Assembly (NCBI RefSeq): GCF_004802635.2
Contig: NZ_CP046053.1
Coordinates: forward strand, 1 to 64,000
DNA: 64,000 bases
From: Methylocystis heyeri
GTDB taxonomy: Bacteria; Pseudomonadota; Alphaproteobacteria; Rhizobiales; Beijerinckiaceae
Reading direction: 5' to 3'
Of the stretch, positions 54,068 to 62,885 are shown in pieces. Below the pieces are notes generated by a model. The model was given only the letters and a program-made list of their open reading frames with translations, searched no databases and was not told the DNA's origin. The translations under genes and the position numbers were made by a program. Numbering within the stretch: the stretch's first letter is position 1; the number at the start of each line of letters is the position of its first letter.

Positions 54068-55399
54068 TTAGCTCGTAGCGTGGCCTAGGGTTGAGGCCTC
54101 GGCAGGCATCGTGACCCGCGCGACCACGCCAGCAACGCCGTCGGCACGATTTTCTACGGTTAAATCAAAGGCATGACGCTCGGCGATCCGGCGCGCGATT
54201 GCCAGCCCGAGTCCGGCGCCTTTTCCTTCCTGCGGAGCGCCCCGATAGAAACGATCGAAGATGCGTGCTTCCGCGCCCTTCGGCAGGCCCGTTCCAGTGT
54301 CCAGGATTTTGACAATCAGCTGGCCGTCGCGGTGATCGAGCAAAACATCGATCTTTCCGCCTGACGGCGTATATCGGATGGCATTCTCGATTAGGTTCGC
54401 GAACAGGACGCGCACCTCTCCCTCTATGCCGCGGCTCGTGACGGGCGATCCGGCATTGACGCCTATATCTAATCCCTTGCGGTCCGCGAGCGGCACACAA
54501 TCGCCGACACATTCAAGAAGCAGAGCGCCGACATCGAACGCCTCGCGGTGTGCAGGGATTGGTTCGTCGAGCCTCGCCAACCTCAGAAGTTGATCGACCA
54601 GTAAACTCGCGCGCTTCACGCCTGCCGCGAGAGCCGCCACACGCTCGTCCTGCGGTCCCGGCCCACCTGATGCGAGATTATCGACCTGAATCTGCATCGC
54701 CGCGAGCGGCGTCCGCAGTTCATGCGCGGCGTCGGCGAGAAACCGCTTTTGCGTTTCGGCCGCCGCTCGGAGTCTCACAATAAAACCGTTCATGCTCTCG
54801 ACGAGCGGCGTCACTTCCACCGGGACGCCGGCCAGCGGAATCGGCTCCGTCGCCGACACGCTGCGTTCTGCAATCGCATTCGCCAATTCGTCCAGTCGCC
54901 CGAGCACGCGATTCATGGCCCATCCGACCACGAGCCAGGAGAGCGGGATCATGATGAGGATCGGCGCGGTCGCCCCCAGCGCCGCACTATCGGCGATCTC
55001 CGCGAGCACCGTATCGCGCTGAGCGACCAGGACCGTCCGGTCGCTGTCGCTCGTCGTGTAGACCCGCCAAAGTTCCCCGCCCGCTTTCACATTCGCAAAG
55101 CCCGGCTGGGCCTGTCGCGCAATTTGGACGCTTGGGAGAGATTGATGGGCAACGCGCCCCTTCGCATCCCATATCGTGATCGCGAACTGATCCTCCGGGT
55201 CCTGGTCGGCCGCCGCCGGAGCGTTGCCGAAAGGCATCCCCGTTCCCGCATTCAACGCAATCTGACGGAGTTGACTGTCAAGAAATTCCGCCGCCTCGCC
55301 GCGGGCATAAAGATATGCGACGACGATCGTGACGAACCCCACAACGGTGAGCAGACCGGTCATCCACGAAAGGGCGGCGCGACGCAGCGAGACTGTCAT
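54068..55399 (-). CDS. Sensor histidine kinase
   Basis: This 443-residue membrane kinase is of the OmpR-partner (QseC/PmrB-like) type. A first membrane helix (WMTGLLTVVGFVTIVVAYLYA), a periplasmic sensor of about 120 residues and a second helix (PILIMIPLSWLVVGWAM) are followed by the HAMP-like region. Then come the phosphoacceptor H-box FLADAAHELRTPLAAMQIQ and the ATPase motifs NLIENAIRYTPSGG, LDTGTGLPKG and GAGLGLAIARR. ATG 55399 overlaps the regulator stop as ATGA. The signal is unknown. Confidence 0.9.
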   Translation of the reverse strand: MTVSLRRAALSWMTGLLTVVGFVTIVVAYLYARGEAAEFLDSQLRQIALNAGTGMPFGNAPAAADQDPEDQFAITIWDAKGRVAHQSLPSVQIARQAQPGFANVKAGGELWRVYTTSDSDRTVLVAQRDTVLAEIADSAALGATAPILIMIPLSWLVVGWAMNRVLGRLDELANAIAERSVSATEPIPLAGVPVEVTPLVESMNGFIVRLRAAAETQKRFLADAAHELRTPLAAMQIQVDNLASGGPGPQDERVAALAAGVKRASLLVDQLLRLARLDEPIPAHREAFDVGALLLECVGDCVPLADRKGLDIGVNAGSPVTSRGIEGEVRVLFANLIENAIRYTPSGGKIDVLLDHRDGQLIVKILDTGTGLPKGAEARIFDRFYRGAPQEGKGAGLGLAIARRIAERHAFDLTVENRADGVAGVVARVTMPAEASTLGHATS

Positions 55400-56055
55400 G
55401 ATGTCCGCACCATCCATCCCGCGCCCCTAACATTGAAAATCAGGTCCTTCCCGAATTTTCGCCGGATGGAATGAATGAGGACATCGACCGCGTTACTCTC
55501 GACTTCCTCGCCCCACCCGTAAATTCGTTCTTCGATCTGCGAACGCGAGAGGATTCGTCCTGGCCGTTCGATCAACGCATGCATCAACGCATATTCCCGC
55601 GCCGGCAGCACTTCCGCTACGCCGCCGCGGGACAACTCGTGCGTCTCAGTGTTGAGTTCTGTCCGGCCGGCAACCAGCACCGAGATGGCCCGTCCCGCGC
55701 GGCGACGTATCAGTGCCCGCATCCGCGCTTGCAATTCGCGCGTCTCGAAGGGCTTAACGAGGTAATCATCCGCCCCGAGATCGAGGCCAGCAACCCGATT
55801 GTCGAGCCCGTCGCGCGCCGTGATGATGAGCACCGGCGTCTCGACGCCTTGCTGCCGCGCTGCCTTCAGAAGATCGAGTCCGTCCGAGCCGGGCAGCCCG
55901 AGATCGAGCAGGGCGATCGAATAGCCACTGTCCCGCAACGCAACTTCGGCGTGCGTGCCGTCGCGGACCCAGTCGACCGACATGCCTTCAGCCGCGAGCG
56001 CCGCCACCAGGCCCTCACCGATCATCGCGTCGTCTTCGACAAGTAGAACGCGCAT
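55396..56055 (-). CDS. OmpR-family response regulator
   Basis: This 219-residue regulator has a receiver domain with phosphoacceptor Asp51 (ALLDLGLPGSDG) and Lys near 102 (DDYLVKPFETREL). A winged-helix DNA-binding domain follows (LPAREYALMHALIERPGRILSRSQIEERIYG, then VDVLIHSIRRKFG). ATG 56055 begins MRVLLVEDDA. It leads the operon regulator, kinase, PepSY, COG4705 membrane protein and probably controls it. Confidence 0.9.
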   Translation of the reverse strand: MRVLLVEDDAMIGEGLVAALAAEGMSVDWVRDGTHAEVALRDSGYSIALLDLGLPGSDGLDLLKAARQQGVETPVLIITARDGLDNRVAGLDLGADDYLVKPFETRELQARMRALIRRRAGRAISVLVAGRTELNTETHELSRGGVAEVLPAREYALMHALIERPGRILSRSQIEERIYGWGEEVESNAVDVLIHSIRRKFGKDLIFNVRGAGWMVRTS

Positions 56056-56177
56056 TGCACCGCCTTTGCGGCAGCGCCGCTCGCTGGCAACATGGTTATG
56101 GCATCGACACATAATCGAAAGTCTTGACCGCTATCGTTGCTTCCGTCTGCTGGTATGGCTGCGGAAGGGGCCTATGA

Positions 56178-56204
56178 CCATCGATAAGTACCTCTTATCG
56201 ATGG
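56178..56204. promoter_or_regulatory. Perfect 11-bp palindrome upstream of the Phd/VapC operon
   Basis: CCATCGATAAG (56178-56188) and CTTATCGATGG (56194-56204) are exact reverse complements around a 5-base centre. The site lies in the divergent gap between the response regulator and the antitoxin gene. Antitoxins of this class usually autoregulate through such palindromes; binding by this antitoxin is inferred. Confidence 0.5.
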
Positions 56205-56300
56205 TTAACAGGTCAAGGGCTTGACTTGTCGGAAAGACCGTCCGAAACTGGCAAAAATCGCTCGCTCGGCGTCGTCCGCCAGTCAAACTCCGAGGATTTC

Positions 56301-56549
56301 ATGACCGTCACCGTCAACATCGGCGAAGCCAAGGCGCGCTTCTCCGAGCTCATCGCCAAGGCCGAAGCCGGCGAAGAGATCATCATCGCCCGCGGCAACG
56401 AGCCCGTCGCCCGGCTCGCGCCGCTCGCCGAGCAGGCCGAGCGCGCGGCCCTCATGGAGCGGGCCCTGGCCTTGCGCGACAGCGGCGCCATCAAGCCCGT
56501 GAGCGTCGAGGAAATCCTCGCTTGGCGGCATGAGGGGCACAAATATTGA
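56301..56549 (+). CDS. Phd/YefM-family antitoxin
   Basis: This 82-residue antitoxin starts MTVTVNIGEAKARFSELIAKAEAGEEIIIARGNEPVARL, the classic Phd/YefM DNA-binding fold. It ends in an acidic, toxin-binding tail (SVEEILAWRHEGHKY). ATG 56301 follows GAGG. Its stop overlaps the toxin start (TTGA), as in most such pairs. It should neutralise the VapC-like toxin and repress the operon. Confidence 0.87.
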   Translation: MTVTVNIGEAKARFSELIAKAEAGEEIIIARGNEPVARLAPLAEQAERAALMERALALRDSGAIKPVSVEEILAWRHEGHKY

Positions 56550-56965
56550 CGCCCTTTGTCGTCGACGCCTCCTTCGCCGCCAGCTGGTTCCTGCCTGACG
56601 AAGCCAATCCGGCGACGACCGCGCTCGGCCGGCAGGCCGCGCGGGAGCCGCCGCTCATGCCGAGCCTGTTTCTCCATGAGATGCGCAGCCTCTTCGTCAT
56701 GGCCGCGCGACGCGGGCGCGGCTCCAAGGACGACATGCTGCAGCAGCTCGACGTCGTGGAAAAACTCTATGGCAAGCATGCGGGCTCTGGCGACGGCCTG
56801 GCCATCGCGCGTCTGGCCTTCAAACACAATCTGACGAGCTATGACGCCACCTATCTCGCGCTGGCGCTCGATCACGAGGCGCCGCTCGCCACGCTCGACA
56901 AGGCGCTCGCCGCCGCCGCGAAAGCGGAGGGCGTGACCGTCCTCGGACCGCTGGGCGCGTCATGA
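56546..56965 (+). CDS. vapC: VapC-family PIN-domain toxin
   Basis: This 139-residue PIN-domain ribonuclease toxin shows the acidic active-site residues in order: Asp in FVVDASFAASWFLPDE, Glu in LFLHEMRSLF, Asp in TSYDATYLALAL and Asp in LATLDKAL. The start is TTG 56546, coupled to the antitoxin stop. Family members cut tRNA or rRNA. Its own stop overlaps the start of the tyrosine recombinase gene as ATGA. Confidence 0.88.
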   Translation: MTPFVVDASFAASWFLPDEANPATTALGRQAAREPPLMPSLFLHEMRSLFVMAARRGRGSKDDMLQQLDVVEKLYGKHAGSGDGLAIARLAFKHNLTSYDATYLALALDHEAPLATLDKALAAAAKAEGVTVLGPLGAS

Positions 56966-58095
56966 CGTCCGAGAGCGACTTTGCGATCGACGAGCTGGCG
57001 GGGCTCCTGCCGCTGGCGGCGCGGGACCGTTTGGCCGAGTCGCTGACTTTGGCAGAGATCGAAACGCTCACGCATCTCGCCAAGACCGGCACGGGCCCGA
57101 ACTCGCTGCGGGCGCTGGCAAGCGATCTCGCCTATCTCGAGGCCTGGTCGCGCGCTTCGACCGCGACGCCGCTCGCCTGGCCCGCCCCCGAGACGGCCGT
57201 GCTGCGCTTCGTCGCCCATCATTTGTGGGACGAAGCGGAGCGCGCGAAAAATCCCGACCACGGCATGCCCGAGGCTGTGGCCGACGTCTTGCGCGCGGAG
57301 GGACGTCTTCGAGCCCGCGGTCCGCACGCACCGGCCACGGTGCGGCGCCGCCTCGCGCTTTGGGCGACGCTGCATCGCTGGCGCGGCCTCGAAGGGCCCT
57401 TCGGCGCTCCCGCCATCCGCAACGCCTTGCGTCTTTCGATCCGCGCCGCGGATCGCCCGCCCGCGCGAAAGAGCGCCGGTGCGATCACCCGCGACATTCT
57501 CGACCAGCTTCTCGCGACCTGCGGGCGGGGAAGGGCGATCGATCTTCGCGACCGCGCGCTGCTCTTGCTTGCCTTCGGCTCCGGCGGGCGCCGGCGCTCC
57601 GAAATCGTCCGGCTACGGGTGGACGACCTCGAAGAGCACGCGCTGGTTCCGGCCGATCCCGAGGCGCCGGAAGGGCCGACGCTGCCTGTGCTGGCCGTGC
57701 GATTGCGGCGCACCAAAACCTCTTCGGCGGACGCCGGCGAGAGCGCGCTCATCGTCGGCCGGCCGGTCGAGGCCCTGCGGGCCTGGCTCGCCCTCGCGAA
57801 AATCGACGCCGGCCCGGTGTTTCGGCCGATCGACAAATGGGGAAGTATCGGCGCCGCGGCCCTCGATCCGCAAAGCGTAAACGCCATGATCAAAAGCCGC
57901 TGCGCCGCCGCTGGCCTCGATCCGTCGCAATACTCGGCGCATGGATTGCGCTCGGGCTATCTCACCCAGGCCGCGCGCGAAGGGGTTTCGCTTCCCGAGG
58001 CCATGCAGCAGTCGCGGCACCGGTCCGTGCAGCAGGCGTCGCGCTACTACAACGAGGCGCAGATCGCACGGGGCAGGGCCACGCGGTTGGCATAG
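56962..58095 (+). CDS. Tyrosine recombinase (phage-type integrase family)
   Basis: This 377-residue site-specific recombinase has an N-terminal SAM-like core-binding domain (NSLRALASDLAYLEAWSRAS) and a catalytic domain. The catalytic residues are all visible: Arg in GSGGRRRSEIVRL, His-x-x-Arg in AHGLRSGYLTQ, His in QQSRHRSVQQ and the nucleophile Tyr in ASRYYNEAQI. ATG 56962 overlaps the toxin stop. It may resolve plasmid dimers or move the module; no attachment site was recognised. Confidence 0.88.
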   Translation: MTSESDFAIDELAGLLPLAARDRLAESLTLAEIETLTHLAKTGTGPNSLRALASDLAYLEAWSRASTATPLAWPAPETAVLRFVAHHLWDEAERAKNPDHGMPEAVADVLRAEGRLRARGPHAPATVRRRLALWATLHRWRGLEGPFGAPAIRNALRLSIRAADRPPARKSAGAITRDILDQLLATCGRGRAIDLRDRALLLLAFGSGGRRRSEIVRLRVDDLEEHALVPADPEAPEGPTLPVLAVRLRRTKTSSADAGESALIVGRPVEALRAWLALAKIDAGPVFRPIDKWGSIGAAALDPQSVNAMIKSRCAAAGLDPSQYSAHGLRSGYLTQAAREGVSLPEAMQQSRHRSVQQASRYYNEAQIARGRATRLA

Positions 58096-58908
58096 AAGAA
58101 GTCGGCGCAAGGCGCGAGTTTCGTCGAAGTTCTACGGCAGACGAGGATCGATTGCCGCACACGCGATTGGAGTTAGACATAAAATCCGCCGCGCTCGTAA
58201 GGCGTTTTCCTTCTCCAAAAAACCCTTTGCCGCTTCGAGCCGGACCAGATCGTCGATCAGTTCGGCTGCCTTGCGCGTCGCCGGCGTGAGTATAGGCCCG
58301 AAGTAACGGAAAGGCGTTCTGGTAAGCATAAGGGGACGGAACGAGAACGGATAGTCTGTCGGAAAACCCTCGCATTAGAATTTCCGGACAGCTTTCCATT
58401 CCGACAGGGTTTGTCGCACATGGAATCGGCCCGTTTTTGGCCCTTCAGGACAAACATCGGCGGGCGTCGGGAATCATCTGTTTTCCGCTATCTCACTGAC
58501 CCGGCAGCAGAAGTTCCTTATGTGTACCACAAGGCACTTTCGTTAGTTCTCGCCATCCTGCAATTTCACCGAAGCCCACTTCCTATTCTGCGACTTCAAC
58601 ACCACTAAATGGCGCGGCACAATCGTATCGTCCGCCTTCTTCCATGATTGCAAGCTGACGGGTGCCCAGATGGCGGTCGCGAACACGCTCGTGTCGCCGA
58701 CGAACAGGACGACGACAAGTCAAGAGTGATTCGCCTAGTATCGGCTGGAATCCCGGGAGAAATAGTTAACGCGGAGGGTCGCGGTTACGGGGAAGCCCAA
58801 TGGCGGCGGAGCATTGCGGCGGGGCGGCTTGATGGCGCTTGCGGGGCGAAAGCATTTCGACGACCCTGTCGGGGAAGATCGTTAGACAGCCAGCTATCTA
58901 GGAATTCC
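58096..58908. other. 813-bp stretch with no gene recognised
   Basis: This gap between the recombinase and the defence island is less GC-rich than its surroundings around 58300-58640 and has no convincing coding frame. It may be the junction region of an integrated segment. No direct repeat or tRNA end was recognised. Confidence 0.45.
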
Positions 58909-59118
58909 ATGCTCAGATCGCCCAAGAGGGGGTCGAAACCCGCCGACCGCGTCCGCGCGGACGGTCGCCGCTCGCACCCCGTCTGTCTGGACGCCCAACT
59001 GATCAAGAATCTCAAAAAGGCCGCGCCGGATGACGAGAGGAACGCCTACGAGATCGTCGAGGAAGCCACCCGCGCATGGCTCGCCAAGCGTGCGAGGAAA
59101 CGGCAAGCGACCCGATAG
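58909..59118 (+). CDS. Small basic protein at the head of the defence island
   Basis: A 69-residue protein with a basic N-terminus (RSPKRGSKPADRVRADGRRS) is followed by LDAQLIKNLKKAAPDDERNAYEIVEEATRAWLAKRA. The second part resembles a ribbon-helix-helix or antitoxin-like DNA-binding domain. ATG 58909 is the last methionine before the conserved part; the frame is open for 87 codons upstream without similarity. It ends 31 bases before the DUF499 gene, so it may regulate the island. The call is tentative. Confidence 0.5.
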   Translation: MLRSPKRGSKPADRVRADGRRSHPVCLDAQLIKNLKKAAPDDERNAYEIVEEATRAWLAKRARKRQATR

Positions 59119-59149
59119 CCCCACCATATTGCCCTACGGGAACACAGTA

Positions 59150-62100
59150 ATGCTGCAAACGGTCAAGGACGCCTGCCGGTTCGACCCCAAGGCGATAGAT
59201 TACGCGCTCAGCGACCAGATCGAGAGCCTCGAGGATCTCGTCGGCCACGACGCCGGCGCCGCGGAGGCGTTCTTCAGGAAGACCTACGTCACCGGCGGCA
59301 TGCACACCCTGCTGCGGCAGGGGCTCCAGCGTCTCGCGGGGTCGTCGGGACAGGCCGTCTTCGAACTCAAGCAGTCCATGGGTGGCGGCAAGACGCACTC
59401 CATGCTCGCCCTCGGCTACCTCGCCGCCAATCCCGGCCTCGCGCATCTCGTTCCCAAGGAGATCTCGCAGGGCTTCACGCCGACTGCGGCGCGCGTCGTC
59501 GCCATCTCGGGCCGCTCGATCTCCCGCGACAAGCACCTGTGGGGCGACATCGCCGAGCAATTGGGCAAGGCCGACGATTTCGTCGAATTCTACAAGGGAA
59601 GCCCGCAGGCGCCGAACGAGAAGGATTGGGTCAACCTCATCGGCGACGAGCCGACCCTGATCCTGCTCGACGAGCTGCCGCCCTATTTCGGTTACGGCGT
59701 CACGCAGCCCGTCGGCGGCGGTACGCTTGCGGACGTAACGGTCTACGCCGTCGCGAACCTGCTTTCCGCCGCGCTGAAACTGAAGCGCCTCTGCATCGTC
59801 ATCTCGAATCTTTCCGGCAGCTATCACGGCGCCTCGCAGCAGATCGCCGCGATGATCCAGAAGGCCAACGGGGATTTGCAGAAGGAATCCGCGCGGCAGG
59901 CCAAGAGCATCACACCGGTGGAGCTGGGTTCCGACGAGATCTACCACATCCTCCGCCGGCGCCTGCTGCTCGCCGAGCCCGACGCCGGCGTCGTGGACTC
60001 CGTGGCGACCGCCTTCTCCGAGGCCATCTCGGATGCGGTGCGCTCCAAGGCCGTGACGAAGTCCGCCGAGCAGATCGCCGACGAGATCTCCGCCTCCTAT
60101 CCGTTCCATCCGTCGTTCAAGCACATCCTCGCTCTGTTCAAGGACAACGAGGCCTTCCGCCAGACCCGCGGTCTTATGACCCTCGCCGCGATGATGGTGC
60201 GCTCCGTTCAGGAACGCCCGACCAACGACGTCTATCTGGTCGGCTGCCAGCACATCGACTTGACGCAGGCGGATATCCGCGACGGCATGACCAACATCTA
60301 CGACCTGTCGGGCGCCATCGCCCACGACATCGCCGGCACGGAAAGCGCCCGGGGCCACGCGCAGGTCATCGACGAGCAGATGGGCCGCGATTCCGCCAGC
60401 CAGGTCGCCCGACTCGTCCTGATGGCGTCGCTACCCGAGGCGAGCGGCGCCGTGAAGGGGCTCACCAAGCTCCAGCTCATCGAAAATCTCGTCGCGCCCC
60501 TTCGCTCCGCGATCGAGTTCGACGACGCGTTCGAGCAGTTGCGCGGGGAATGCTGGTATCTGCACCGGCGCGACAACGACGCTTGGGTGTTCGCCAAGAA
60601 CGAGAATCTTCGCAAGAAGATCGAGAAATACGCGGAGGGCGCCGCGCAACCCAAGATCGACGCCGAATTGCAGCGGCGCCTCCTCGCCGTCTTCGAGCCC
60701 CGCCGCAAGACCGCCTATTCCGAGCTTCTCGCCCTGCCGAAGATCGAGGACATCAAGACCGGCGGCGGTCGTTTGCTGCTCGTCCTCAGCCCCGACAAGA
60801 AGGTGCCGCCCGAGGACGCCAAGCGCCTGTTCGACGCCGTCGTCCAGAAGAACAATTTCTGCATCCTGACCGGCGACGGCAGCGATCTCGCCAAGCTGGA
60901 GGACCGGGTTCGGCGCATCTGGGCGGTCGCCAAGGTCCGGGACGAGGACGGCGGCGACAAGTCGCCCAACGTCGCGGAGCTGAACGAGGAGACCGAACTC
61001 GCCGAATTCGAGTTCAATTCGACCCTGACCAGCCTGTTCAACCGGCTCTACTATCCTGGGAGGCATCCCAAGGATGGCGACGGCCTGCTGTCGGTTCCCC
61101 TCAAGATGACGCCGACCAAGGCCAAGGACGGCAAGTCGAATTCGATCGACGGCGAGACCGCCGTCGAGGAGGCGCTGGCCTCTACCGGGGCGTCGAAGCT
61201 CTACAATGAGATCACCGAGGTCAACGCCGATACCCTGCGCACGCGCGCCGAGCAGATGCTGTGGATCGCCGGCGGCGACCGGCGCGCCCGCTGGAAGGAC
61301 ATCGAGGAGCAGGCCATCTGCAACGTGCGCTGGCCTTGGCTGCCGGCGAAGGGTCTCGACGATCTGCGTAAGCGGACCGTCAACACCGGCGCGTGGCGGG
61401 ACAACGGCGACGGCTACGTCGAGAAGGGGCCTTTCCCGCCGGCGAAGACGGCGGTGAAGGCCGTCACCCGCACCCGCGACGACGACGGCAAGGCGACCAT
61501 CGACCTGACGGCCATCAACGGCGGCGACAAGGTTCGCATCCATTACGCCCCGACGGACGCAGTGTCGGCGTCGTCGCCGGCGGTCCCCGACGTCACCTTC
61601 GAGAGCGACGCGACGGTCCTGTGGTTCCTCGCGGTCGACCCCGAGGGCAAGCATGACACCGGCCCCGCCGAGAAGTGGACCAACACCCTGACGATCACCC
61701 ACGACCCCAAGGAGGTCATGGGCAAGCGGAGCGTCACCTTGTCGGTCAAACCGCGTGGAGAAATCCGCTGGAACCTCGACGGCACCAACGTCAAGGAGGG
61801 CAAGGTCTACACCGGGTCGATCGACATCCCCGGCGACGGCGAGGCCACGATCTACGCCTACGCCGAGGACGCCGGCGTCTCGGTGTCGAGGAACTTCACC
61901 ATCCGCGCGGTGACCGGCGGCAAGGCGACCATCGACCCCGGCAAGCCGGCAACGGTCGCTAAGAAAACCAAGCTCGCGACGACGGCGGACACCTTCGTCA
62001 CGATCCGCGCCGGCAAGAAGAACAGGGCGACCTTCGGCAACGGCGTCGTCGTCACCGTCGGCAAGGGCGACAAAAACGCCACCACCCGCTTCGGGCCCGG

Positions 62101-62287
62101 GACGGACCTGGCGCCCGACGCCATCGAGGCGTTCATAAGCGCCGCGCGCACTGCCATCGGCGACGAGGCGGCAGAGGTCGAGTTCACCTTCGGCGAGTTC
62201 AAGTTCGCCAGCGGCGCCGATCTCACGGAGTTCCTGCAAGAGACGTCCGAGCAGATCAAGGTCGATCCCGAAGAGGTGCAGCAGTGA
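59150..62287 (+). CDS. DUF499-family anti-phage ATPase (HmaC-like)
   Basis: This 1045-residue protein is a DUF499 ATPase, a family found in defence islands next to DUF1156 methylases. It has Walker A SMGGGKTHSM near residue 78 and Walker B TLILLDELPPYFGYG near 172. A long helical region follows (FHPSFKHILALFKDNEAFRQTRGLMTLAAMM). The C-terminal third is rich in beta structure (KATIDLTAINGGDKVRIHY, then SVTLSVKPRGEIRWNLDGT). ATG 59150 is chosen because the longer frame overlaps the small upstream gene. Its end overlaps the DUF3780 gene as GTGA. In Hma-type systems the ATPase acts with a helicase and a methylase. Confidence 0.87.
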   Translation: MLQTVKDACRFDPKAIDYALSDQIESLEDLVGHDAGAAEAFFRKTYVTGGMHTLLRQGLQRLAGSSGQAVFELKQSMGGGKTHSMLALGYLAANPGLAHLVPKEISQGFTPTAARVVAISGRSISRDKHLWGDIAEQLGKADDFVEFYKGSPQAPNEKDWVNLIGDEPTLILLDELPPYFGYGVTQPVGGGTLADVTVYAVANLLSAALKLKRLCIVISNLSGSYHGASQQIAAMIQKANGDLQKESARQAKSITPVELGSDEIYHILRRRLLLAEPDAGVVDSVATAFSEAISDAVRSKAVTKSAEQIADEISASYPFHPSFKHILALFKDNEAFRQTRGLMTLAAMMVRSVQERPTNDVYLVGCQHIDLTQADIRDGMTNIYDLSGAIAHDIAGTESARGHAQVIDEQMGRDSASQVARLVLMASLPEASGAVKGLTKLQLIENLVAPLRSAIEFDDAFEQLRGECWYLHRRDNDAWVFAKNENLRKKIEKYAEGAAQPKIDAELQRRLLAVFEPRRKTAYSELLALPKIEDIKTGGGRLLLVLSPDKKVPPEDAKRLFDAVVQKNNFCILTGDGSDLAKLEDRVRRIWAVAKVRDEDGGDKSPNVAELNEETELAEFEFNSTLTSLFNRLYYPGRHPKDGDGLLSVPLKMTPTKAKDGKSNSIDGETAVEEALASTGASKLYNEITEVNADTLRTRAEQMLWIAGGDRRARWKDIEEQAICNVRWPWLPAKGLDDLRKRTVNTGAWRDNGDGYVEKGPFPPAKTAVKAVTRTRDDDGKATIDLTAINGGDKVRIHYAPTDAVSASSPAVPDVTFESDATVLWFLAVDPEGKHDTGPAEKWTNTLTITHDPKEVMGKRSVTLSVKPRGEIRWNLDGTNVKEGKVYTGSIDIPGDGEATIYAYAEDAGVSVSRNFTIRAVTGGKATIDPGKPATVAKKTKLATTADTFVTIRAGKKNRATFGNGVVVTVGKGDKNATTRFGPGTDLAPDAIEAFISAARTAIGDEAAEVEFTFGEFKFASGADLTEFLQETSEQIKVDPEEVQQ

Positions 62288-62874
62288 GTGAGAAGAAGAC
62301 GATAGGCTTTGGCGTGCCCAATGAGATGGACCCCCATCACTTCACGGTGGAGATCCCCGCCGCGCGCACGGAGTCCGTCGTCATCACCGAGCACTTTGGA
62401 TTGAGGAGCGGCACGAACGGCCTGCCGGATTCCGTCGTGCGCTGCCGCCTGCCGCGCGCCGCATGGGCCGCTATCGCCGAGGAGGCCAAGCGTGTCTTGA
62501 ACGAGCGCCTCAAGGAAAAGAAGCTTTCGACGAGCCGGTGGTCGAGCGGGACCAACAAAGTCGAGCGGCTGCTGGGTCGGGAACTGTGCGTCTTGGCATG
62601 GGGCGTCGAAGCCGCTGCGAAGGATCTCGTCCCCAACGCCGTCCGCAACTGGGTGGCCCTGCGTCCCGACGAGCGTTGGTGGCTGTTCTCCATGGCCGCG
62701 GCGATGACCGGCGGCGAGGACGACGGCGACATCGGCTGGCGCAAGGCGATCAGGATCGCCCTGACGGAGAATCCGACCGGCGAGGAGGTCGCGGAGATTC
62801 GAACCACCAAGGCGAAGGCCAAGACCAAAGCCAAGGATGATCGCCCGCAGCTTCCCCGGCTATTCGAAGATTGA
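62284..62874 (+). CDS. DUF3780 anti-phage-associated protein
   Basis: This 196-residue protein belongs to DUF3780, a family known only from association with DUF499/DUF1156 defence genes. Typical segments are KKTIGFGVPNEMDPHHFTVEIP, WAAIAEEAKRVLNERLKE, KVERLLGRELCVLAWGVE and LRPDERWWLFSMAAAMTG. A basic Lys/Ala tail precedes the end. The start is GTG 62284, overlapping the DUF499 stop. No enzymatic motif is evident. Confidence 0.85.
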   Translation: MSEKKTIGFGVPNEMDPHHFTVEIPAARTESVVITEHFGLRSGTNGLPDSVVRCRLPRAAWAAIAEEAKRVLNERLKEKKLSTSRWSSGTNKVERLLGRELCVLAWGVEAAAKDLVPNAVRNWVALRPDERWWLFSMAAAMTGGEDDGDIGWRKAIRIALTENPTGEEVAEIRTTKAKAKTKAKDDRPQLPRLFED

Positions 62875-62885
62875 TTGGAAAAGGA

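Noticed and set aside
60431-62239. Minus-strand open frame of 602 codons
   Set aside because: It is antisense to the DUF499 ATPase; no domain.
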